The notes under the pieces were generated by a model. That model made no database searches. It saw only the letters and a program-made list of their open reading frames with translations, and had not been told where the DNA came from. Made by a program: the position numbers and the translations under genes. A stretch of 64,000 bases of DNA from Spirochaetota bacterium (GTDB taxonomy: Bacteria; Spirochaetota; UBA4802; JAFGJZ01): positions 16,873 to 80,872 of the forward strand of contig JAFGRW010000105.1 in the NCBI GenBank assembly GCA_016934935.1. Direction: 5' to 3'. Shown piece by piece: positions 1-10,400 of the stretch (position 1 is its first letter; the number at the start of each line of letters is the position of its first letter).

Positions 1-119
1 CTATTAATTGTTTAAAATGATGTCATTGCAGATATACTTTATAAAATGGTTAATAAATCCAAATCCTATCATACAAAATTGCTAAATTCGTTTTTTACAA
101 GCTTATGTATGAAAATATG

Positions 120-149
120 TTGACTGCCTTGAATGACTTACATTTTAAT
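120..149 (+). promoter_or_regulatory. candidate sigma-70 promoter for the MMPL operon
   Basis: A TTGACT hexamer is followed after 18 bases by TTTAAT. It lies about 60 bases upstream of the start of the exporter gene and is the best promoter match in the leader. This is pattern matching only. Confidence 0.45.
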
Positions 150-210
150 AAAATTGAAATAATTCTATCAATTGATATTTTTCCGCATTAAAGCGGATGG
201 GGTTTATTTT

Positions 211-2397
211 ATGAAGAAGTACTATTTTCTAATACTAATGGCTTTGCTCATAACTGTTTTCTTTTCTTTTTCCTTAAGTCATAATGATACTGGCAACGAG
301 GTCTACGCGAAAAACGAGGGTGAATTGCTTATCCCGCAAAGCAACGCGGCAATTGCTATTGTTGATATTAAAAAGGCCGGACTTTCACTTGAACGCTCTG
401 CGGATCTTCCGATATTAAAAGAACTTCATAATGATTTCACTAAACTTAAAAACGTTCAGAAAGTCGAATCTTTATTGAACGCCTTCAGGGTAATATCTGA
501 CAAAGATGAAATTATTGTAAACCGGGTAATTCCTGATAACATAAACTCTGTAACCGATGAGTATCTTGAATTAACCATGTCTGCGATAAACGAATTTCCG
601 GAATTAAAATCATATATCAGCAAAAATCAGGACACACTGATATACTATATATATTTCTCTAACAGTACGAAGCCCAGGCTTATTTACGACAATCTTATAA
701 GTATGCAAAAAGAGTGGGAAGGCAGACTTCATTTCGATTTTACCGGTCGTTCTCCCATTCTTGCTGCAACCGAGTCATTTTTAACCAAAGATATTGGAAC
801 AGCGTTTCCGGTACTTATTATCATGATATTCTGTATTTTTCTGCTATTTAAAAATATGAAAATAATTGTTGTCTCACTGTTTACTATTCTTCTTTCTCTT
901 GGCGTGGCCTACGGCTTTTCACGTTTCCTGGGGCTTAATGATTCACCTTTACTTTTGTTAATACCGGTGTTTGGCTTAGGGCTGCTTAGCGACTACCTTA
1001 TTCACTATTTTTATCACAGACTCTATTCACCTGATATTGAAGATAAAAACGACGCGAAACGGCAACTGCTTTTCCCATTATCTCTGACCGCGATATCCAC
1101 AATAACCGGATTTCTTTCATTAACCCTGATAAACGGTTCTGGTCATATACAGCTTGGTATAATAATTGCCTTTTCAATTATCATTATCTGGTTTGGGGTT
1201 TTTTACTGGATCAATTATCAGTCTTATCCTTCAAAAAACGCAAAGCTCTTTCCGGGTTTTCAGAAAATTCAAACAGGTTTTTTTCTCAAACTTTTAAAGC
1301 ATCGCTATATCTGTTATTTTTTTATTATACTAAGCCTTTTCTGGGGCGCGTTTCAACTGAAAAATCTGGTTGTAGAGCCATATCCGATTGAACAGCTGCC
1401 TGAAGATACGACAATTCAAATCGCCGATAAAAGGATAAATTCCGAATTTTATGGAACCCTGCCTTTTTATATGGAAATAGACACAGGTGAAAAAAATGGT
1501 ATATTAAAGAAAAGTACATTAATAAATTTGCAAAAAATACACAATATCATGGACAACTCTTCTGCCGGATACTCTTTCTCCCTTCTAACTGTTCTGAAAA
1601 GAATGCACTACTATTTTATGGGATCAGAGGAAACCCTCCTTTCAAGTAATGAATTTGATGATCAGTACGATTCTTTGATAGAACAGTATCTGCTCTATTT
1701 TTCCTCCAGTGTTGATCCCCTGGAGTATGAGTCTCTTCTTAATAATTCTTACAGGCTCTTTTCAATAAAAGGTCTGATCTATTACCGCGATTACAGCGAT
1801 CTTGAAAATTTCATAGAAACCATTAACGAATTTAAACAAATCATTCCGCAAAACTGGTCAGTAAATTTTTATGGTATGGCTTCAGAGTTGCAAAAAGAAC
1901 ATGACAATCTGCTGAATAACTGGATATTATCTTTTTTAACATCCGGTTTTTTAATATTTTTAACTGTTTTTATTTTTTACCGGAAAATAGATCTTGCGTT
2001 TATCAGCCTTCTACCCGGAATAATAAGCATGATTATTTCATTTGGCATAATAAACATAGCCGGTATATCTATTGATGCTTTTTCTATAATTTTTGTCGCT
2101 ATTATCACGGGGCTTGTAGTTGACTACAGTATACACACCCTTGCCGCCATAAACAGAATCGAAAGAGTGACCAGCATTGAAGAGAGCTTTAAACATATAA
2201 TTGGTTACAGCGGTTTACCTGTTTTTTTAAGCTTTGTTACTTCCCTTCTTTCGTTTACGGTTCTTTTTATATCTTCTTTTCGCGGTGCGCAAAACCTGGG
2301 AATAATTCTTATAACATCTCTTGGGCTTGCGTTCTTTCTAAGCCTGTATCTGATACCACTTATCATATTACCAATACGTTACAAAAAGGAGTCCTGA
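211..2397 (+). CDS. MMPL/RND-superfamily lipid exporter-like membrane protein
   Basis: About 728 residues with the RND/MMPL architecture: an N-terminal membrane anchor, a periplasmic loop, a six-helix bundle, a second loop and a second bundle. The two halves carry matching helix-4 motifs, GLLSDYLIHYFYHR in the first and GLVVDYSIHTLAAINR in the second, each with the Asp-Tyr pair associated with proton relay. The start was set at the internal ATG (MKKYYF) because GGATGGGG precedes it; an upstream in-frame ATG has no ribosome site. It is followed with no gap by a LolA-like gene and then a barrel gene, which suggests export of a lipid or lipoprotein to the outer membrane. The substrate cannot be read from the sequence. 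Confidence 0.85.
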   Translation: MKKYYFLILMALLITVFFSFSLSHNDTGNEVYAKNEGELLIPQSNAAIAIVDIKKAGLSLERSADLPILKELHNDFTKLKNVQKVESLLNAFRVISDKDEIIVNRVIPDNINSVTDEYLELTMSAINEFPELKSYISKNQDTLIYYIYFSNSTKPRLIYDNLISMQKEWEGRLHFDFTGRSPILAATESFLTKDIGTAFPVLIIMIFCIFLLFKNMKIIVVSLFTILLSLGVAYGFSRFLGLNDSPLLLLIPVFGLGLLSDYLIHYFYHRLYSPDIEDKNDAKRQLLFPLSLTAISTITGFLSLTLINGSGHIQLGIIIAFSIIIIWFGVFYWINYQSYPSKNAKLFPGFQKIQTGFFLKLLKHRYICYFFIILSLFWGAFQLKNLVVEPYPIEQLPEDTTIQIADKRINSEFYGTLPFYMEIDTGEKNGILKKSTLINLQKIHNIMDNSSAGYSFSLLTVLKRMHYYFMGSEETLLSSNEFDDQYDSLIEQYLLYFSSSVDPLEYESLLNNSYRLFSIKGLIYYRDYSDLENFIETINEFKQIIPQNWSVNFYGMASELQKEHDNLLNNWILSFLTSGFLIFLTVFIFYRKIDLAFISLLPGIISMIISFGIINIAGISIDAFSIIFVAIITGLVVDYSIHTLAAINRIERVTSIEESFKHIIGYSGLPVFLSFVTSLLSFTVLFISSFRGAQNLGIILITSLGLAFFLSLYLIPLIILPIRYKKES

Positions 2398-3177
2398 ATG
2401 AAAAAAATACTGTTTGCCTTAATTTTTCTTGCACTTGCTACCGCGCCCCTGTCAGCCGGAAAAACAGTGGAAGAGATTCTTGCGGAATTTGATAAAACAA
2501 TATCGGTACCTTCTCTTCAGGGAACATTTACCGTTAAGCTTATTTCAAAAAACGGAGATACCAGAGAAATAAAAGCAAGAGCCTACCAGAAACTTGTTGA
2601 TAACAAACAGAACAACAGGTTATTCATTTTTGATTTTCCACCAAGAGTTCGAGGAACCGGACTTCTTGTGCACTCTTTTCTTGACGGACGAGACAACAAT
2701 ATGTGGATATATCTTCCAACAGTTAAACGTGTCAAACGCATTGCTCTTGAGAGCTCTGGCGGCGGTTATTTTATGGGAAGCGATTTTACATACAGAGACC
2801 TTATTGCCAATGACTTGAATAATATGAAATTTGAACTTCTTGATGAAAAAACAATGAACGGGATTGAAAGCTATGTAATAAAATGCTGGGGTAAAAACCA
2901 GACAGTTATCAAGGATCTTGGCTATTCTTACATGATTAGTTATTACAAAAAAGAGAACAGTGTAATGTACAGGAGGGAATTTTTCGATTCTGATTCTAAA
3001 TTACTAAAAGTATATCAAGTAGATAATTTTCATGTATCAGGGAGATATCATTACCCTACTAAGATTACCATGACAAACGTTCAGACCGAACATAAATCAA
3101 TAATTGAAGTTACTGAAATCAGCACTAAAGATATTCCTGAAAGATATTTTACAACACGCTATCTGACTGATAAATAA
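2398..3177 (+). CDS. LolA-like outer-membrane lipoprotein-sorting protein
   Basis: 259 residues with a cleavable signal peptide (MKKILFALIFLALATAPLSA). The mature protein fits the LolA-like fold of the 'outer membrane lipoprotein-sorting protein' family found beside MMPL exporters: an early VEEILAEFDKT helix, then strands with aromatic and basic residues, including the MWIYLPTVKRVKRI segment. Such proteins carry a hydrophobic ligand across the periplasm. The ATG directly follows the stop of the exporter gene and AAGGAG sits in that gene's end, so the two are probably translationally coupled. I infer that it shuttles the exporter's substrate. Confidence 0.85.
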   Translation: MKKILFALIFLALATAPLSAGKTVEEILAEFDKTISVPSLQGTFTVKLISKNGDTREIKARAYQKLVDNKQNNRLFIFDFPPRVRGTGLLVHSFLDGRDNNMWIYLPTVKRVKRIALESSGGGYFMGSDFTYRDLIANDLNNMKFELLDEKTMNGIESYVIKCWGKNQTVIKDLGYSYMISYYKKENSVMYRREFFDSDSKLLKVYQVDNFHVSGRYHYPTKITMTNVQTEHKSIIEVTEISTKDIPERYFTTRYLTDK

Positions 3178-3220
3178 CTAACTGTTCATTACAACACAGC
3201 AAAATTACCGAGGATATCAA

Positions 3221-4513
3221 ATGCAGTCAAGATTCAAAACTTATTTATTCATTAACCTGTTGTCACTTTTTTTCGGGTCCACCTGTTTTGCAGTGGAACA
3301 CGGTTTTAAATTTATCTCTTTCGTAGACTATTACGGCGGAATAGAATACTCCGAAGGTTACGAAAACCTCCGGAGTCGCCTTTTTTTCAGACCCGAATAC
3401 TCGGCCAATTTTGACAACAGTAATTCTGAATTAGTTATTTCGACCAATCTATGGGCACAGCCTGTAGGAGATCCCAACTTCATAGACCCCTACGATATAC
3501 CAAACGAAGCATATTTCTCAAAAAAAACCGAGCTTTTCGACATCACAGTAGGACAAAAACTGGTTACATACGGTTTTGCCGATATTTACGGTCCCTTCAA
3601 TGCGCCTCACAGTTCACACCAGGCTCTTCTCAGCCTTGATGACCAGTTCGAAGGAAGACGTCCCGACCCGTTGTTTCAGCTGCGTTTTTATCCTACACTT
3701 GAAGATATTTTGGAATTCACTTATATACCAGTAACAAGACCCGACAAAGAACAGCCGGATGACGTATACTTATCCGAAACCCAAGATACCGTGATATGGA
3801 GTAACGATCCATATCTGACAGATAATCTTCACTCTTTTTTCTTAAACTACAAAAGATATGGAGAAAACTTTGATATACAGCTGCTTTACGGATGGTACAC
3901 AGAGCACACACCTGATTTTATTGTTAACAACATAAGCAGCAGCGACTCTTATGATATTAAACCGGAATACCACCATAAGCATACTATTGGCGCGGCCTAT
4001 GCCACAAGAGTAGGAAACACAACTCTTAGTCAGGATTTTGCCCTTAATATCACAAAAGATTTTTCCGGAAAAGATTTAGCAGCACAGGACTCGGATATTA
4101 CTGTTAACACGCAAATACTTGCCAACTTGCCCTGGGATATCCTCAGCCAATACACAATAGTTTATTGCTATTTCTTTAATCATGACGAGTACGACAGACA
4201 ATCGGACTCCAGGGCTGCTGAATATCTTGCCGAACAGTTTCACGATTTTCACAATCAGCCCTATCAGCATATTCTCTTTTTTGTCGGTCATTTTGAAAAA
4301 AGTTTTTTACGTGAAAAACTCAAAGCTCAGCTTAATATGGGATTCTTTTTTTCGCCAAATATTTATGTTGCGCCTCGTCTGGCATACAGCATAACAGACA
4401 CAAGCCGTTTGGAGACAGGAATCGAGTACACATTTGGGAAACCCAAAGATATTGACCTTAGGAGAAATCCTTCCAATGATAATTTTTTCATAAGATTCAT
4501 TATGCAATATTGA
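3221..4513 (+). CDS. predicted outer-membrane beta-barrel protein
   Basis: 430 residues with a signal peptide ending near TCFA. The rest is a series of alternating amphipathic strands rich in aromatic residues and ends in FFIRFIMQY, a terminal aromatic typical of outer-membrane barrels. There is no recognisable plug or enzyme motif. A GAGGA ribosome site precedes the ATG. It is the third gene after the exporter and LolA-like genes, and MMPL/LolA/barrel trios are a recurring arrangement; I infer it is the outer-membrane partner of that system. A DUF1302-type assignment is possible but I cannot confirm it. Confidence 0.7.
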   Translation: MQSRFKTYLFINLLSLFFGSTCFAVEHGFKFISFVDYYGGIEYSEGYENLRSRLFFRPEYSANFDNSNSELVISTNLWAQPVGDPNFIDPYDIPNEAYFSKKTELFDITVGQKLVTYGFADIYGPFNAPHSSHQALLSLDDQFEGRRPDPLFQLRFYPTLEDILEFTYIPVTRPDKEQPDDVYLSETQDTVIWSNDPYLTDNLHSFFLNYKRYGENFDIQLLYGWYTEHTPDFIVNNISSSDSYDIKPEYHHKHTIGAAYATRVGNTTLSQDFALNITKDFSGKDLAAQDSDITVNTQILANLPWDILSQYTIVYCYFFNHDEYDRQSDSRAAEYLAEQFHDFHNQPYQHILFFVGHFEKSFLREKLKAQLNMGFFFSPNIYVAPRLAYSITDTSRLETGIEYTFGKPKDIDLRRNPSNDNFFIRFIMQY

Positions 4514-4535
4514 AACTAAGACAAGGATAAAGCTG

Positions 4536-4901
4536 ATGGAAACTTTTTCGATGGTCCGGCCTGAACATCTGAATCATCATGGATTTCTTTTTGGCGGCCA
4601 GCTTCTTCTCTGGGTAGATGAATACGCGTGGCTTGCTGCTGCCAGGGATTTACCGGGATGCCGTCTGGTAACACGAGCAATGGACTCTATCAGCTTTATT
4701 CGTTCTGCTCCGGTTGGTTCGATACTTCGTTTTGACATCAGTCAGATACATAAGGGGCAAACAAGTGCCAAGTATCAGGTCTCCGTATTTTGTGATCCCC
4801 AAACCGGAGCCCCTGAATATAATATTTTTTCGACAAATGTTATTTTTGTAAACGTCGACCAAAATTGCAATAAAAAACCATTTTGCACAGATCAAATCTA
4901 A
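4536..4901 (+). CDS. acyl-CoA thioesterase, hotdog fold
   Basis: 121 residues of the YciA/ACOT-type hotdog family. The segment VRPEHLNHHGFLFGGQLLLWVDEYAWLAA has the N-H-x-G-x-x-F-G-G-x-L-L-x-W-x-D core, in which the conserved Asp is the usual catalytic residue. The later SISFIRSAPVGSILRF strand also fits. The predicted reaction is hydrolysis of acyl-CoA to free acid and CoA. AAGGA precedes the ATG. It lies 22 bases after the barrel gene and may belong to the same transcript, which would fit a lipid-related operon. Confidence 0.8.
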   Translation: METFSMVRPEHLNHHGFLFGGQLLLWVDEYAWLAAARDLPGCRLVTRAMDSISFIRSAPVGSILRFDISQIHKGQTSAKYQVSVFCDPQTGAPEYNIFSTNVIFVNVDQNCNKKPFCTDQI

Positions 4902-5038
4902 CCCAACTACTTCGGTATTAAACTCCCTTTATGATGCATATTAATATAATTATTATTGGCGATTTTGTATTAATTTCCTTGATTAAAAACAATATAATTG
5001 TAAACTTTAATAATCCTTTTGGAAAATGAGAGAGAACG

Positions 5039-5350
5039 ATGTTGTCATATAATTATAGTGGTGTCATTATCGGTTTAATGACGTTTCTTCTGATTGGTAT
5101 TCTTCATCCATTGGTAATCAAGGGGGAATATCACTTCGGGAAACGTATATGTATTGTGTTCTTTATTTTAGGATTGTTATCCATTATTTTTTCTGTACTG
5201 ACTGGCAATTATATAATATCTTCCTTTTTTGGAATAACCGGTTTTATGCTTTTATGGTCAATCAGGGAAATCTTTGAACAGGAAAAGCGGGTTATTGCGG
5301 GTCGCTTTCCACGAAACCCTAAAAGAGAATATCCGGGCAAAATATTATGA
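5039..5350 (+). CDS. DUF4491 family membrane protein
   Basis: 103 residues with three predicted membrane helices. It matches my recollection of the DUF4491 family: an N-terminal YSGVIIGLMTFLLIGILHP segment, a VIKGEYHFG loop, and a C-terminal SIREIFEQEKRVIAGRFPRNPK tail. No biochemical role is known to me. Its last codon overlaps the sirtuin gene by ATGA, so the two are probably co-translated. Confidence 0.75.
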   Translation: MLSYNYSGVIIGLMTFLLIGILHPLVIKGEYHFGKRICIVFFILGLLSIIFSVLTGNYIISSFFGITGFMLLWSIREIFEQEKRVIAGRFPRNPKREYPGKIL

Positions 5351-6030
5351 AAAGGCTTACGGTACTAACCGGAGCGGGAATAAGCGCCGAAAGCGGACTA
5401 AAAACTTTTAGAGACAGTAACGGCCTTTGGGAAGAGTACGATGTAATGCAGGTTGCAAGTATTGAAGGCTGGAACAGGGACCCTGAAATTGTTTTACGCT
5501 TTTACAATGATCGGCGTAAACAGCTCGAATTTACTGAACCAAACAGAGCACATTTTGGATTAGCTGAACTGGAAAAGCATTTTGAAGTTTCGGTAATCAC
5601 GCAAAATGTGGACAACCTTCATGAAAAAGCAGGAAGCAGTCAGGTTCTTCATCTGCATGGGGAGCTTACAAAAGCTTGCTCGGTCGAAAACAAAAATATT
5701 GTTAAAAATATCGGGTACCGGGAAATACTTCCCGGTGAAACAGGTGAAGATGGTAAACAGCTTCGCCCGTATATAGTCTGGTTTGGAGAAGCAGTACCAG
5801 CTATCGGCAAAGCTATTCCTCTTGTAAAAGAAGCTGATTATCTGGCAGTAATTGGAACTTCCCTGAATGTCTATCCCGCGGCAGGACTACTTGACTACCG
5901 GAAATCTGGATCAGCAGTTTATATTATTGACCCTAAAGAAATATCAATTCATATTGAAAACGCATATCATATAAAAGAAAATGCCGGAACAGGAATTGAT
6001 AAACTGATCGAGTTATTACTAAAAAAATAA
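5347..6030 (+). CDS. cobB: NAD-dependent protein deacylase, class III sirtuin
   Basis: 227 residues with the sirtuin motifs in order: GAGISAESGL (residues 9-18), QNVDNLHEKAG, the catalytic His104 in HLHGE, PYIVWFGE and GTSLNVYPAAGL. The Y53-x-x-R56 pair in RFYNDRRKQL is the SIRT5/CobB signature for acidic acyl groups such as succinyl or malonyl. The four zinc-binding cysteines of most sirtuins are absent; the stretch between HLHGE and PYIVWFGE has one Cys and is short. Zinc-less class III members are known, so this is a natural variant rather than damage. It overlaps the upstream membrane-protein gene by 4 bases. Confidence 0.9.
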   Translation: MKRLTVLTGAGISAESGLKTFRDSNGLWEEYDVMQVASIEGWNRDPEIVLRFYNDRRKQLEFTEPNRAHFGLAELEKHFEVSVITQNVDNLHEKAGSSQVLHLHGELTKACSVENKNIVKNIGYREILPGETGEDGKQLRPYIVWFGEAVPAIGKAIPLVKEADYLAVIGTSLNVYPAAGLLDYRKSGSAVYIIDPKEISIHIENAYHIKENAGTGIDKLIELLLKK

Positions 6031-6038
6031 ATTGTTGA

Positions 6039-6743
6039 TTATATCCATTCAATAGCAATCCAAAACCTGTCTTTGATCTCATCTCTTATCTTGGCAGGTG
6101 AAAAACTCAAATATGCCCCACTTGAGTTTTCAATAATTTCAATTTTTTTTCTAATCTGCTCAGCGTTTACAATATAAACCATAAACGCCCTTTTGGGAAT
6201 GTTTTTTTTATCGAACGACATTTTTACTGTATTGCTAATTATTACGTTAGAAATAGATATCTCCTTATCGTTAAGAATATAATCATTTTCTGCAGATTTT
6301 ATAAAAGCATATTCGAATACTATTCTATTGCCATCAAACAGAATTAATGGACAATTATAATTATTATTTTTATCCAGATCCGAAGTAAATTTCATAAAAT
6401 TAATCAGCGCTTTGTCTTTCTCCAGGGTCATTTTTGAAGTAACTGAAATTTCTCTTTCATTGATTTTATCTATATTTAAATAATCAACATTCACAGAATC
6501 TTTAGCCAAATTTTTTTTAATTTCAATAAAATCGTTATCAATAAAGTATTTTATTTTTGTATCATTTATATCTAAATCTCCATTATTCATCATGTTTATT
6601 GTTAATTCCGCAGCAAGCCTGCGTTTTTGCTTTTCGACAATATTTATTGATATGTTGGCCTGGTTATAACAGCTTGTAGATATTGTCAAAATAACAAGTG
6701 AAAAGAATAAAATATTTAATCTGGTAAATACTGTTCTTATCAT
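6039..6743 (-). CDS. hypothetical lipoprotein
   Basis: 234 residues with a basic N-terminus, a hydrophobic stretch (LNILFFSLVILTI) and a Cys in STSC that is a relaxed lipobox. The rest is predicted soluble, mixed strand and helix, rich in Asn, Asp and Lys, with no motif I recognise. It converges on the sirtuin gene with only 8 bases between stops. It is AT-rich compared with its neighbours. Confidence 0.55.
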   Translation of the reverse strand: MIRTVFTRLNILFFSLVILTISTSCYNQANISINIVEKQKRRLAAELTINMMNNGDLDINDTKIKYFIDNDFIEIKKNLAKDSVNVDYLNIDKINEREISVTSKMTLEKDKALINFMKFTSDLDKNNNYNCPLILFDGNRIVFEYAFIKSAENDYILNDKEISISNVIISNTVKMSFDKKNIPKRAFMVYIVNAEQIRKKIEIIENSSGAYLSFSPAKIRDEIKDRFWIAIEWI

Positions 6744-6945
6744 AATATTTTCTCACTTAAATATAATACATATTTTTTAACTGATTAATTATAAAAGAGG
6801 TTATTTTAACTGCATCCTTTTTTTTGAAAAGAATTAAATTTAAAGTATCAGTTTATTACCCCAGAATTTTTGCAGATTTTTTCTAAAAAATTGAACAAAA
6901 CAGCATTTTTTCCAGTATATATATTCAGAGATGAGGAGGCGGCAA

Positions 6946-7395
6946 ATGGAAACTACAGATTTTAGAACATCAATTGATGTTGAAATTAGCAGGCTTGATA
7001 AAATTGAAGAGTTTGCCAATAAGCATAATATGCATATTTCGGATGTTATGAATACAGTTCTGGAAAAGTACTCAAAAATGCTGGCTAAGAATCCAGTATG
7101 TAATGATTCTCTGAACAGATATCACGAGAGAGGTACCATCTACAAATCAGTACATATCAGGTTTTCAAGTATTTCTAAAAGAAAATTAAAAGATGTAGCT
7201 AATTTGTACTGTTACAGTTTGTCGTACATGTTGTTTCTGGCAATGGATTTCTTCGACGAGTTTATGGGCAGTGTTAAGGAGTTTGTTCGCCCCTGTTTCC
7301 ATGCTGTTTTTGTTCATAACTTCTTTGGTTTTCCATACTTTATTAATAGCTGGGGAATGAACTTTTATGACTCACATGACTATTCTTCTGGCTAA
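6946..7395 (+). CDS. hypothetical protein with two ribbon-helix-helix-like halves
   Basis: 149 residues, family not recognised. Two segments each look like a short strand followed by two helices: TSIDVEISRLDKIEEF...HISDVMNTVLEKYSKML (residues about 6-44) and KSVHIRFSSISKRKLKDV...LSYMLFLAMDFF (about 66-105). That is the pattern of ribbon-helix-helix DNA-binding domains, here possibly two in one chain. The C-terminus is aromatic-rich (FHAVFVHNFFGFPYF). The start was set at the second ATG because GAGGAGG lies about 8 bases before it; the first ATG is inside that ribosome site. Single gene between divergent and convergent neighbours. Confidence 0.5.
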   Translation: METTDFRTSIDVEISRLDKIEEFANKHNMHISDVMNTVLEKYSKMLAKNPVCNDSLNRYHERGTIYKSVHIRFSSISKRKLKDVANLYCYSLSYMLFLAMDFFDEFMGSVKEFVRPCFHAVFVHNFFGFPYFINSWGMNFYDSHDYSSG

Positions 7396-7498
7396 GAATC
7401 CCGGAAAAATAGCAAAATAGGTGGTGTTATTTTTTACTTTTTGAATATTAAATAAAAACCAAGCAGCAAAAACACCGAAACATTGAAAAAAAACCAGA

Positions 7499-10400
7499 TC
7501 AATTGGAATTTGCAATATCCTTAACGTGATGTTGAATTCGGTACATGATAAGATACAGTATAGGAACAAAAACAAGAGTAATAACAGTTCCAAATATCAA
7601 CCCCCACGCCATAACGAGCATCATATCTGAGAGCATTGAATCATAACCCAAAATACCGTAAGCCGTCGGCAACAATCCTGCAACAGTTGTAACTGTTGTT
7701 AATATTACTGCACGCAACCTTGTTTTGGCAATTTCCGATATTGCGGCAATTGCTTTTTTAATATTCGGATGAGTCTTGTAATTTGCTTCAAGAACAGAAA
7801 TCATTACAATGGAATCATTTACAACAACCCCAATCAATCCGAGGCATCCTACTACCGAAAAGAAACCATAAACAGAAATTCCATGAAGTTTTAATGCGAA
7901 TATTATCCCAACTGCTGCAAATGGTATTGTAGCCATAATAATAAAAGGTTTAACAAGAGAATCAAAAAGAAGAGCAAGAATTATATAGATCAATAACAAC
8001 ACTGCTATAACAGAATATATAAATTCTCCTGTCGATTGACGTGTATCTTTTACCTCACCAGCATAAACAATCGATGATGTCGGGTAACGCGACAATAATT
8101 CCGGAAAAATATTTTCCTCAAAATAGATAGCGGTCTCTACAGGTGTTAAACCACTCGAGGCATCAATATCAGAAAAAATTCTAGTAGCTCGGACATTGTC
8201 CATACGGCTGATTGTATTTGCACTGTTTCCTTCTTTAACATCTACAACATTTCCAAGAGGAATCGGATAATTTGAATTATTTAAAACGGGTAAATTCATT
8301 AATAATTTCAGATTACTTCTATCCTTGTCTTCAACAGTTATGCGGTATTCAACATCATCTCCGTTTTCCGGTACTTCATATAAAACAGTTCCGTTTATCG
8401 CTGTTCTCAAAGCACTTAAAATTCTGCTAATTGAAACATTCAAACTACCCGCGATTGTTCTTTTTGGTTTAAAAAGATACTCCGGATCCTGAAGCTGTCT
8501 TTCTTCGTCCACATTAATATATGGAGCGTAGTTCTTCATGGCCTGTAAAAGTTCCCGCGTCAGTTTTTTGCGTGTTTCATCATTATTATCACGAACATGT
8601 ACTTCTATGGGATTTCCACTTGTAGATCCAAAACGTCCCTGTGAAAATTCAAGTTTTTCGAATCCTTTTAATCTTTTTAATTTCTGCTCAATCTCTTTTT
8701 GAATAACAGACGATTTCCGATCTCTTTTTTCAAGTGACACTAACTCTATCATTATCGAAAATACATTTTCACGGGCAGCATTACTTCTCCTGGTTTGCGC
8801 TATTCTTGTTTCATAAGACAAAACCTCGTTCCCGACATATTCATCAATTATGGCTTCAACTTCCTCAGTTTTTCTGGCTGTAGATTTTTTTAATGTTCCA
8901 TAAGCAACCTCACCTTCAATACGTAATTGAGTACTTTCTTCACGCGGAAACATTTCATACTTCATTGTTGTTGTAAATAAAAATCCCGCGAACAATAAAA
9001 GCAGTACAGCTAGAATAAATACCGGCTTTCGATGAGCTAGAAGAAACCGCAAAATTTGCTGATATCCTTCTTCTAACTTTATGAACCAACTTCGCTCCGT
9101 GGCGCCTTTTTTAGAATCGAACAGGGATGATGACATATGTGCTGGCAATATAAAAACAGATTCAAAAAGAGAAGCAAAAAGCATTATAAAAATTACAGGT
9201 GGTATAAATGCATTTAAAACTCCAAATCTGCCCCCGAAGAAAAACAGTGGTATGAACGCAACGCAGGTTGTTATAATACTTGCGATAATCGGAAGAAAAA
9301 CCCTTTCTGTCCCCTCAACTACAGCCAGTTTTCTGGGCATTCCACCGGCCTCAAGCCTGTTTATATTTTCTGCAACAACAATTGCATCGTCAACCACCAT
9401 TCCAAGGACTATAATTACAGCAGCCAATGTTGTATTATTTATTGAATATCCAAGAATATACATGCCAATTAAAGTAAAGCAGAGCGAGAAAGGCAGACCG
9501 AAGGCAACCCATACTCCGGATTTTGCATTTAAAAACAAAAACAAAAATATTACTACTAAAACAAATCCAAGAATTCCATTACCCGATACCATGGATAATC
9601 TGTCTTTAACAGCTATCGATTCATCATCCACAAGAACTACGTTTATATCAGTTCCTGCTAATGAATTTTTTTTAAACTCTTCAACTTTTTTTCTGATTTC
9701 ATCAACTGCATCAATAATCCCCGCAGATGAAGATTTTGTAACATTAATGGTAACTGCTTCATATCCGTTAGTTTTTAAAATTGCACTGCTTTCCTCAAAC
9801 TCGGGTACTATACGCGCAATATCCTTTAAATAAACCGCCTTACCCTCAAAGTTCATCCGAATAATCAAATTTTCAAGATCATCAACCTTTGTCAGCTCTG
9901 CGTCCATAATTATTTTATAATCTTTAAATTCAGATTGTTTTGAACTTTTCTTTTCAATCGTTATTGATCGAGTTTCTTCCTCAGGTCTTTTATCTTCTTT
10001 TACTTCAGGTCGGCTCCACTCGCCCTTCATCGTTCCTACCGGAGAGCGTAAACTTCCATTCTGAATAGCAGATATTGCTTCTGATATGGAGACATTGAGC
10101 TCATTTAAAGCTGCGATATCGAGGTAAATGTTAACCTGGGGTACGCTGTAATTCCGCCAGCTGATTTCACTAACAGATGTAAGGCTAAGCAGGCTATTCT
10201 CAAGATTTCGTGCATACTGCTGCACTTTTTTTCTGTCTTCATTACTAAATAGTTTGGCCGATTCTCTGTACATCGAAATATTTATTACAGAAAATCGCGT
10301 TGTATTCGGCACTCTGACTTCCGGGTCATCCTTGATATCATCAGGCAGGTCAACCCTGTCTATTGCATCCCTTATATCCTGTACAATATCTTCCATCTCA

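Noticed and set aside
9081..9833. 250-codon plus-strand frame
   Set aside because: It is antisense to the RND permease gene, which has a complete family match, and has no recognisable motif.
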